A stretch of DNA of 7,275 nucleotides from assembly GCA_003454975.1 (NCBI GenBank), contig DMST01000032.1:1565-8839 (forward strand). The letters are read 5' to 3'. The notes under the pieces were generated by a model that made no database searches, had not been told where the DNA came from, and was given only the letters and a program-made list of their open reading frames with translations. Position 1 is the stretch's first letter, and each line of letters begins with the position of its first letter. The DNA comes from Cytophagales bacterium. GTDB lineage: Bacteria > Bacteroidota > Bacteroidia > Cytophagales > Cyclobacteriaceae. The position numbers were made by a program, and so were the translations under genes. Positions 1 to 6,028 of the stretch are shown here, in pieces.

Positions 1-269
1 CTGAAGGTCTTTACCAACATGTAGCGCATGCACAAATGCTGGGTCTGGAGAATTCGGTAGTTTTCGGGGCCGATTATTTCTTTACCCAAGATATGCCCGA
101 AGCTGCGCGTGCCCAGCGAGAACCTTTTTATTTAAAAGAGCACGAAGATGCCACCTTCTACCCCACTATTTTGGGGGAATTATCTTCTCGATTTTCTGAA
201 AGTGTAGCGAAAAAAGTGGCGTTTGATAACGCTCTGGCCTTCTTTCATCGATTCATATCGCTCGTTTAA
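1..269 (+). CDS. C-terminal end of a probable M19-family membrane dipeptidase (partial)
   Basis: The reading frame is open from the left edge (first full codon at 3) to a TAA at 267-269, so about 88 C-terminal residues are visible and the start lies outside the window. The tail contains YQHVAHAQMLG, then VVFGADYF, then EHEDATFYPTILGEL and a final KVAFDNALAFFHRF. This order matches the end of M19 (renal-dipeptidase-like) zinc peptidases: a helix before the last strand, a strand ending in G-[SA]-D-[FY] whose Asp is an active-site residue, a segment with YP and a following Leu-rich helix, and a closing 'xxNxLxFxxR' helix. Family members hydrolyse dipeptides with a binuclear zinc centre. The His and Glu metal ligands would lie upstream and cannot be checked, so the assignment rests on tail similarity only. 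Another TIM-barrel amidohydrolase is the main alternative. Confidence 0.6.
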   Translation, partial: EGLYQHVAHAQMLGLENSVVFGADYFFTQDMPEAARAQREPFYLKEHEDATFYPTILGELSSRFSESVAKKVAFDNALAFFHRFISLV

Positions 270-272
270 CAG

Positions 273-287
273 AATTGTACTACAATT
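273..287 (+). terminator. Small AT-rich hairpin just after the first gene, possible weak terminator
   Basis: AATTGT (273-278) and ACAATT (282-287) form a perfect 6-bp stem around a 3-base loop, starting 3 bases after the TAA of the upstream gene. The following bases are T-rich (AGTATTTATTG) but contain no clean T-run, and the stem has only one G-C pair per arm. It may be a weak terminator or a chance palindrome. No better terminator is visible between the two genes. Confidence 0.25.
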
Positions 288-304
288 AGTATTTATTGTC
301 TTCA

Positions 305-332
305 TTTTGGTTGCGGGATTTTCCTATATTGC
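305..332 (+). promoter_or_regulatory. Candidate Bacteroidota-type promoter for the lipoprotein gene
   Basis: TATATTGC at 325-332, followed by GCCCC, is one T short of the TAnnTTTG(C) -7 box of Bacteroidota primary-sigma promoters. A TTTTG at 305-309 could serve as the -33 element, but the 15-base spacing is shorter than the usual 19 or so. Transcription starting shortly after 332 would give a leader of about 30 bases before the ATG at 371. It would also exclude the longer TTG-initiated reading at 296, which would lie upstream of the transcript start. The match is imperfect. Confidence 0.3.
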
Positions 333-370
333 GCCCCAATTCAGCTAGCAACCAATTTCAACTGACAATA

Positions 371-2593
371 ATGTTATCAAAATTACGAATCTCAGCCATG
401 CTTGCGGTAGCAGCATTGCTGACCTATGCCTGTACCGAGGAGCTTTCTCCTGCTCAACAACTCCAACAACAACTTGTAGAACTAGACGCTAGTCAATACA
501 TCAGCTTCATTGCGGTGATTGAAGACAACGGGGAGCCGTTGGAAGGCGCTACTGTAACGCTCACTACCGTATCCGTAGATACTGCTGGCGGTGGTGGTAC
601 CGATAGTACTGGTGGCGGAGCTGGTGAAATCATCTCCCTTACTGCTACTTCAGATGCTGATGGCCGTGCTGTATTTGCCGCTGTACAACCTGGCGGACAC
701 ATTATGGAGGTAGCCGCCGAAGGTTATTATTCTGTACGCGCTGTTGCGGACTTCGACTTCATCGAAGGCTACAACTACACCATTGCGGATGGATTTTTGG
801 TACCTACCGCCGTGGTAGAATCTGCCATTCTTCCCTTATTTCCAACTGCAGCAGCTTCTGGAGCTAATACGGCTACCATTGAGGGCAAATTGACCATTGA
901 AACGGATGTGACCAACCTTACTCCTGAGGTATTGGCTAATACCGTGGTCACCGCTGACCTTTCTAGCCTGACGGCTATTGTAAGTGATGGATTGGCCGTT
1001 CGGGGTTATTCTATCAACGAAGGCCAAGGCTTTGGCTCTACTACTACCGATGCTAACGGTGACTATAGCATGGTAGTACCTGCCTCTGAGAACGGAACCT
1101 ACATCAGCCTGTATTTCCCTGAGGTAGAAACCGACCAAGTTGTTATTGCCAACGGGCGTGGTACCACGGTATTTGACGAGCCTCAGGCTATCACCGTGAA
1201 CACCTCATTTGGTCCTAACATCACCCGTGATTCCAATATTCCTACCAACTCAGGAATAAAAGCGATTTTCCCCAACCCTCCTACCGGTGGTGAAGGATTC
1301 ACGGTGAATAACCTTACTAAGGCAGGACGGGCTTTTCCTTCGTCTGACATTTTCGAATGGTATACGAGCCCATTCACTACCAGCAATGTTTCCTATGAAT
1401 TCTCCCTGGGAGAGGGTTATGAAACATCTCCTGTAGTGAACATCACGGATCCTACCGGCGAAGGTGCTGACATCAGAGCATACATTAATGTTGGCGTTGC
1501 TGGTTTTGACATGACAGAACCTGATTCTGGATATTTCTCTAATTCCAATTACAACCTGTATCTGTACATTGACTACCTCAGCGGTGATGATACCCTCACT
1601 TCGAATCTAAGAACGATCAACATTTCTTCGGATAACAATGGTGTAATCGGACAGGATCAGGTAGATGCCGCCATCGAATCCGCTGTCAATAACTTTACCA
1701 CTTATTTTGCGAACAATCCTCGTGATTGGAATGCTCAAATTATTGACATGTACTTTGAAGTGTACAACTGGTCGACGGCCGAATTCAATACCCTGGCAGG
1801 TACCATCAACAACGAAGGTTCTGTACATACCTATGATATTTTTAGTACGGGAGAGAATTATACAAATCCTACCATCACCTTGACCGGTGGTGGCGCCAGC
1901 ACAGCAGCCACTCTTTCTGTGGCTAGTTTCGGTACGCGCTGGACCTTCGGTCTGAACAACTCTGGCATTACAGGTACCTACGTGATTTCGCCTGATATTC
2001 TTTGGGAATATGAAGCCATCACTTCTAGTGCCAACTTCACTGATTATGCCACTACTTATGATGTGTATGATCCTAACACCGGCACAACGGGTAATTTTGA
2101 TGTATTGACCTACGTAAATAACGGCAGCGTTACCTTTGATGGTGAGGAAAGCTTGCAGACTGCTTTCTTCTCGTTTGAAGAGCCCACCTTCTTCGTAATC
2201 AATGAAAACCCTACCCCAGCCTCAGCAGTACCACAGTTAGACTCTGACGGTAGCCTTGACTTCTTGGCGATAGTCTCCTCTGGTAATGGGTACAACGAGC
2301 GCTTCTCCGTTATCATCGAGCCTTTGTTGTCTACTATGGGCGGTTCTGGTGCCGAGATCACTTTGTTTGGCGGATTCCAAAGTGGAGATGAGTACCAGTG
2401 GCAAGGTGAATACCTCATTAGCAATGCCGGATCGGGCTATCAAGTATACGCTAACCAAGCCTTGGAATACTTAGGCAACACTGGCCAAAGCTGGACCAGC
2501 AACGGTAGTGTTAACTTCTATATCTCAGCCGGTGAAACCGTGGTACGCGATATAGATTATGGTACGGGTAACCGTGATGAGAATATCTTCTAA
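371..2593 (+). CDS. Large secreted, probably surface-exposed lipoprotein with Ig-like/carboxypeptidase-regulatory-like domains and degenerate GxGY repeats
   Basis: This 740-residue protein is of unknown function. The ATG at 371 begins a signal peptide (KLR, then a hydrophobic stretch) ending LLTYA|C21, a relaxed Bacteroidota lipobox. The frame stays open upstream to a TTG at 296, but that would bury the signal peptide. C21 is followed by TEE, resembling acidic lipoprotein export signals, so surface exposure is inferred. Residues about 45-125 look like a carboxypeptidase-regulatory-like beta-sandwich (GEPLEGATVTL, SDADGRAVF), interrupted by a Gly/Thr/Ser-rich insert at 70-86. Residues about 168-255 look like a second such domain (TDANGDYSMVVP). 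Three degenerate copies of 'G-x-G/N-Y ... P-x-[VI]-x-[IL] ... G-x-[GS]-A' follow at about 346, 494 and 637, with an isolated SGY near 685. No catalytic motif is visible, so adhesion or a structural role is more likely than enzymatic activity. It ends in a terminator and appears monocistronic. Confidence 0.85.
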   Translation: MLSKLRISAMLAVAALLTYACTEELSPAQQLQQQLVELDASQYISFIAVIEDNGEPLEGATVTLTTVSVDTAGGGGTDSTGGGAGEIISLTATSDADGRAVFAAVQPGGHIMEVAAEGYYSVRAVADFDFIEGYNYTIADGFLVPTAVVESAILPLFPTAAASGANTATIEGKLTIETDVTNLTPEVLANTVVTADLSSLTAIVSDGLAVRGYSINEGQGFGSTTTDANGDYSMVVPASENGTYISLYFPEVETDQVVIANGRGTTVFDEPQAITVNTSFGPNITRDSNIPTNSGIKAIFPNPPTGGEGFTVNNLTKAGRAFPSSDIFEWYTSPFTTSNVSYEFSLGEGYETSPVVNITDPTGEGADIRAYINVGVAGFDMTEPDSGYFSNSNYNLYLYIDYLSGDDTLTSNLRTINISSDNNGVIGQDQVDAAIESAVNNFTTYFANNPRDWNAQIIDMYFEVYNWSTAEFNTLAGTINNEGSVHTYDIFSTGENYTNPTITLTGGGASTAATLSVASFGTRWTFGLNNSGITGTYVISPDILWEYEAITSSANFTDYATTYDVYDPNTGTTGNFDVLTYVNNGSVTFDGEESLQTAFFSFEEPTFFVINENPTPASAVPQLDSDGSLDFLAIVSSGNGYNERFSVIIEPLLSTMGGSGAEITLFGGFQSGDEYQWQGEYLISNAGSGYQVYANQALEYLGNTGQSWTSNGSVNFYISAGETVVRDIDYGTGNRDENIF

Positions 2594-2624
2594 TTGAAAT
2601 AGATTAGATCTCCTGGAAATATTA

Positions 2625-2659
2625 AACCCCTGAGTCTTGCGGCTCAGGGGTTCTTTTTT
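2625..2659 (+). terminator. Rho-independent terminator of the lipoprotein gene
   Basis: AACCCCTGAG (2625-2634) pairs perfectly with CTCAGGGGTT (2643-2652). Two further pairs, T-G and C-G, close the loop to four bases. The stem is followed by C and then six T residues (2654-2659). This is a strong intrinsic terminator on the plus strand, 31 bases after the stop codon of the lipoprotein gene. Confidence 0.9.
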
Positions 2660-2717
2660 GGTATCTATTGCAGGGCCGAGATGCCTATATTTCTTTGCCT
2701 AAAAAAGTATGAGCATC

Positions 2718-2744
2718 AAAAAACCCAAGCTGTTAGGCTTGGGT
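2718..2744 (-). terminator. Rho-independent terminator of metK
   Basis: Read on the minus strand, ACCCAAGC (2744-2737), a 6-base loop and GCTTGGGT (2730-2723) form a perfect 8-bp stem that runs directly into a T-tract (plus-strand A residues at 2718-2723, the last of them in the stem). It starts 24 bases past the metK stop codon. It faces the lipoprotein terminator, so each of the two convergent genes has its own terminator. Confidence 0.88.
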
Positions 2745-2768
2745 CCGGTATTAGAATTCGAGGTTTTT

Positions 2769-4076
2769 TTACAGCCCGAAAGCTTCTTTTACTTGGTCTA
2801 CGTAGTCCGTTTTTTCCCAGGTGAAAAACTCCAGATCGCGCATTTCTTTGCGGCGAATCTCCGTCTTCACACCGTCTACGTCTTTTATCTCCACCACGTT
2901 CATTTCTACCGCTTTGGTAAACGGCTCACGTCCCATGTGACCATAGGCAGCTGTTTCGGAGAAAATTGGATTCTTCAATCCCAATCGGTCGATCAGGGCC
3001 TTAGGACGCATGTCAAAAATGGCAGAAACCTTCTCAGCAATTTCACTATCGCTCAGGTTCACCTTGGCCTTGCCATAGGTATTCACATTGAGCGAAACAG
3101 GATTGGCTACCCCAATGGCATAAGCTACTTGTACCAGCGCCTCATCGGAAACTCCAGCCGCCACCAGGTTTTTGGCAATGTGTCTGGCTGCATATGCCGC
3201 TGATCGGTCTACCTTAGAAGGGTCTTTGCCTGAGAAAGCACCACCACCATGGGCTCCTTTACCACCATACGTATCTACAATGATTTTACGGCCAGTAAGA
3301 CCTGCATCACCGTGAGGGCCACCAATCACGAATTTACCGGTAGGGTTTACGTGGTAAATGGTGTTGTCGTCCAACAGTTCTGCCGGAATGATCTTCTTAA
3401 TCACATGCTCGATTACATCCTCCTTGATCTTTTTCAGCATAGCGTCATCGGCTACTTTCTGAGAGCGAGGATCGTCACCGTCGGGCTGGATGAAGTCGTC
3501 GTGCTGGGTGGAGATTACCACCGTATGTACGCGCACCGGGGTATCATCATCGTTGTATTCGATGGTCACCTGCGCCTTGCTGTCGGGACGTAGGTAGGAC
3601 ATCAGGCTGCTTTCTTCCTTGCGGATTCTGGCCAGCTCTTTCATCAAACGGTGTGAGAAAGCCAATGCCATGGGCATAAACTCTTCCGTTTCGGTAGTAG
3701 CATAGCCAAACATCATTCCCTGGTCACCAGCTCCTTGCTCGTGGTTTTCCGATTCATCTACCCCTTGTGCGATATCCGGTGATTGGCTGTGCAGGGTTAC
3801 CATAACCCCGCAGCTATCTGCGGCAAACTGATACGAGTCACTGTCGTATCCAATGCGAGTAATGGTATCGCGCACCACATCGGGTACCTCTACATAAGCG
3901 TTGGTGGTCACTTCGCCCCCCACTACTACCAAACCGGTAGTACAGAAGGTTTCACAAGCCACACGGGAGTTAGGATCTTGCGCCAGCATGGCGTCCAAGA
4001 TGGCATCCGAAATCTGATCCGAGATTTTATCGGGGTGTCCTTCCGAAACGGATTCGGAAGTAAAAAGATAAGGCAT
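2769..4076 (-). CDS. metK: S-adenosylmethionine synthase (methionine adenosyltransferase)
   Basis: This cytosolic enzyme makes S-adenosylmethionine from ATP and methionine, releasing phosphate and pyrophosphate. The 435-residue product begins MPYLFTSESVSEGHPDKISD, with the ATP-site His14 and Asp16 at the same numbers as in the E. coli enzyme. E55 lies in TTGLVVVGGEVTT, the mobile-loop motif QSPDIAQGVD is at 98-107, signature 1 GAGDQGMMFGYA is at 115-126, and signature 2 GGGAFSGKD is at 277-285. All key motifs are intact. It is longer than the roughly 384-residue E. coli protein, with extra residues in the middle (around HDDFIQPDGDDPRSQK) and an extended C-terminus, as I recall for Bacteroidota forms. 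The frame is open for 113 codons upstream, but the ATG at 4076 fits both the family N-terminus and the promoter position. It is transcribed alone, convergent with the lipoprotein gene and divergent from the phosphatase gene. Confidence 0.98.
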   Translation of the reverse strand: MPYLFTSESVSEGHPDKISDQISDAILDAMLAQDPNSRVACETFCTTGLVVVGGEVTTNAYVEVPDVVRDTITRIGYDSDSYQFAADSCGVMVTLHSQSPDIAQGVDESENHEQGAGDQGMMFGYATTETEEFMPMALAFSHRLMKELARIRKEESSLMSYLRPDSKAQVTIEYNDDDTPVRVHTVVISTQHDDFIQPDGDDPRSQKVADDAMLKKIKEDVIEHVIKKIIPAELLDDNTIYHVNPTGKFVIGGPHGDAGLTGRKIIVDTYGGKGAHGGGAFSGKDPSKVDRSAAYAARHIAKNLVAAGVSDEALVQVAYAIGVANPVSLNVNTYGKAKVNLSDSEIAEKVSAIFDMRPKALIDRLGLKNPIFSETAAYGHMGREPFTKAVEMNVVEIKDVDGVKTEIRRKEMRDLEFFTWEKTDYVDQVKEAFGL

Positions 4077-4287
4077 ATGGGGAATGATTAGATATTCCAG
4101 ATTGCTGATTTGCGTGCCAAAAATACACCAATTGGGGTCAAAATGAAATCCATCACCAGGCAAGCCGAGGAATTCCATGATCCCTTTATCGTACCATCTA
4201 AAACCATGAAGGGGAGGATTCTTTTGGATTCGCAAAAAACCGTGCATCTTAAAGGCATAATACCACGGATGCACCCAAAACAAACCC
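4077..4287. other. Divergent intergenic region between metK and the phosphatase gene
   Basis: These 211 bases hold the metK promoter box on the minus strand and presumably the phosphatase promoter, which I could not recognise. GGAAT/ATTCC (4081-4085 and 4094-4098) could form a 5-bp hairpin just upstream of the metK ATG. Two reading frames stay open: the minus-strand extension of metK, and a plus-strand frame that could start with ATG at 4143 and end at 4304 (53 residues, overlapping the phosphatase start). Neither resembles a family I know, so I do not call either as a gene. Confidence 0.6.
4118..4125 (-). promoter_or_regulatory. Promoter -7 box of metK
   Basis: On the minus strand the sequence reads TATTTTTG, an exact match to the Bacteroidota -7 consensus TAnnTTTG. 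A TTTG lies upstream at 4142-4139, but its 13-base spacing is shorter than usual, so the -33 element is uncertain. The box is 41 bases from the metK ATG, implying a leader of roughly 30-40 bases. This supports the start at 4076 and leaves too little room for a typical SAM-I riboswitch. Confidence 0.5.
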
Positions 4288-6015
4288 ATGTCTATACCTA
4301 CTAAACGTGTGGTTCCTCCAGTATTTACTGCCAAAGCAATATGGCGGGTGGGTATTATACTTATTCTCAACATTGGCCTATGCATTTTCGTGCTTACCTC
4401 CATACGGCAAATCAACCGCTATCAGGAGTTAAGGAGCACTCTGGACGAGGTACTCATCCGAACGGAGCTGGCCCGGCTTTCGGAGCGTAATTTTCTTCTC
4501 AACAGTGCCATTACGGAGAAGTTTATTACCACGGGCGAAGATCCGGAGATCCAATTGGCACACCAAAACATCGACGCCAACCTGGAGACCTTGAATGTGC
4601 TGATGAACTCAGCCCTGATAGACCGGGAAGAACTACGTGATGAGCTGGATTCCATCCGTACCCAAATGGTCATTTACCGGGTAGCCTTCGACCGTATTGT
4701 CACTCTCTATCAAGAAAAAGGATTCCGGGACTGGGGTTTGGAAGGGGAAATGCGTGCGGCCATCCATCATATAGAAGATTCACCCGTACCCCTGGATCTG
4801 GAATATATGCTCATGCTGCGCAGGCACGAGAAGGACTTTCTGCTGCGACGGGATCTCAGCTACGAAAAGAAATTCCAGGACGGAATTTGGGATTTCCGAA
4901 AGCACTTAGAAGGGATAGGTACTTCCAACAACCGATCAGAGTTAAAACAGCTGATCGATACCCTGCTGCACTATGAGTCACTGTTCTACCGTATTGTGGC
5001 TATTGAGGAAGAAATTGGGCTACAAAACAGTGAGGGCATCAAGGGGCGGATGAACATATCCGCTGGTATCATTGCCCAAAGTGTGGAGCGTACCATCTTT
5101 TTCCTGGACCGCCGGGTAAAAAGCGTCACACAAAACCTGGTACTGGCCATAGCCATTTTGTTCTTCATCAGCACCGCCTTGCTCATATACCGCACGCTGA
5201 AGAATCTGCGCCAGGAGGACATCATCCACCTGAAAAACAAAGACCTGGAAAAGAGCCATGAGAATATTACGGCTAGTATCAATTATGCAAGACGCATTCA
5301 GCAGGGAATTCTGTCTCATGCTCAGTACGTGACGGATATTTTTTCGGAATCCCTGATTATTTATCGACCGCGAGATATCGTGAGCGGTGACTTCTACTGG
5401 TTTGCGCACAAGGATGAGAAAGTAGTGGTAGCGGTGGTAGATTGTACCGGCCATGGGGTACCGGGTGCTTTTATGACGGTGCTGGCCAATGCGCTACTAA
5501 ACCAGGTGGTCATCGAAAAGGGCATTGACGATCCGGCGGAGATCTTGCATGAGCTGGATATGTTGCTTTCGCGCATTCTCAACCAAGGTGGAAACGACCG
5601 GGCTGAAGGCATGGACATGAGTATTGTAACCCTCAACGTGCTGGACAACACCCTGGAGTTTGGCGGAGCCAAAAGCAACCTTTACTTGTTTCAAGGGGAT
5701 GCACTACGGCAAGTGAAAGGAGATAAATTCTCTATCGGCAATCACAAGCTGATAAAGAAGAAGCACTTCTCCACTCACCGCTTGCACATGCAAAAAGGGG
5801 ATACCTTGTACCTCTTTACCGACGGATATCCTGACCAGTTTGGCGGAGAAGAATCCAGAAAGTTTTTGGTCAAAAACTTCCGCAACCTCCTCTGTGATAT
5901 TCACTGGCGCGATCTGGCTTTCCAGGAGAAAACATTGGAAGACCGGCTTGACCGTTGGATGGGTAAGAAATATGCCCAAACAGATGATATTACCGTGGTA
6001 GGCTTACGGTTATAA
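4288..6015 (+). CDS. Membrane-bound SpoIIE/PP2C-type serine phosphatase with periplasmic helical sensor domain
   Basis: This 575-residue protein is anchored by two membrane helices (about 21-39 and 284-303). The periplasmic part (about 40-283) is predicted all-helical. RRHEKDFLLRRD at about 178-189 is typical of the helical bimodular (HBM) ligand-binding domains of chemoreceptors. A cytoplasmic coiled-coil with SINYARRIQQG (330-340) leads directly into the phosphatase domain; no HAMP domain is visible. Catalytic features are present: RPRDIVSGDFYW (D368), VVDCTGHGVPGAF (D385), GMDMS (441-445), LFTDGYPDQFGG (D512) and TDDIT (D566, D567). The metal-binding Asp residues are conserved, so it should be an active manganese- or magnesium-dependent phosphoserine/threonine phosphatase. 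By analogy with RsbU, the substrate may be a STAS-domain anti-sigma antagonist, but no such gene is in the window. It is divergent from metK, and I could not identify its promoter. Confidence 0.92.
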   Translation: MSIPTKRVVPPVFTAKAIWRVGIILILNIGLCIFVLTSIRQINRYQELRSTLDEVLIRTELARLSERNFLLNSAITEKFITTGEDPEIQLAHQNIDANLETLNVLMNSALIDREELRDELDSIRTQMVIYRVAFDRIVTLYQEKGFRDWGLEGEMRAAIHHIEDSPVPLDLEYMLMLRRHEKDFLLRRDLSYEKKFQDGIWDFRKHLEGIGTSNNRSELKQLIDTLLHYESLFYRIVAIEEEIGLQNSEGIKGRMNISAGIIAQSVERTIFFLDRRVKSVTQNLVLAIAILFFISTALLIYRTLKNLRQEDIIHLKNKDLEKSHENITASINYARRIQQGILSHAQYVTDIFSESLIIYRPRDIVSGDFYWFAHKDEKVVVAVVDCTGHGVPGAFMTVLANALLNQVVIEKGIDDPAEILHELDMLLSRILNQGGNDRAEGMDMSIVTLNVLDNTLEFGGAKSNLYLFQGDALRQVKGDKFSIGNHKLIKKKHFSTHRLHMQKGDTLYLFTDGYPDQFGGEESRKFLVKNFRNLLCDIHWRDLAFQEKTLEDRLDRWMGKKYAQTDDITVVGLRL

Positions 6016-6028
6016 TCCAGGGGATTAT
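6012..6028. repeat. 7-bp inverted repeat spanning both convergent stop codons
   Basis: ATAATCC (6012-6018) and GGATTAT (6022-6028) are perfect inverted copies separated by AGG. The left arm contains the TAA of the phosphatase gene and the right arm contains the TAA (TTA on the plus strand) of the OmpA-family gene. The stem is AT-rich and has no T-run on either side, so it is not a convincing intrinsic terminator, yet no other terminator is visible in the 9-base gap. Confidence 0.6.

Noticed and set aside
568..635. G/T-rich repetitive stretch in the lipoprotein gene as a possible microsatellite or phase-variable tract.
   Set aside because: It encodes a Gly/Thr/Ser-rich insert with mixed codons and contains no uniform repeat unit long enough to suggest slippage.
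1253..1312. Segment IFPNPPTGGEGFTV resembles the start of a type IX secretion sorting domain (PNPxxG).
   Set aside because: It lies in the middle of the protein, about 430 residues before the C-terminus, whereas these sorting domains are C-terminal. The protein also has a lipoprotein signal.
2709..3203. Open plus-strand frame of 164 codons opposite metK.
   Set aside because: It overlaps the metK terminator and the conserved metK C-terminus in antisense, and its product has no family resemblance.
4077..4117. Possible SAM riboswitch in the leader of metK.
   Set aside because: The promoter box leaves a leader of only about 30-40 bases, and the only structure seen is a 5-bp hairpin. That is too short for SAM-I and lacks a recognisable SAM-II pseudoknot.
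4077..4415. N-terminal extension of metK by 113 codons.
   Set aside because: The sequence is rich in Trp, Phe and His and unlike any MetK N-terminus. The ATG at 4076 gives the canonical start with His14 and Asp16 at the standard positions, and the promoter box lies inside the extension.
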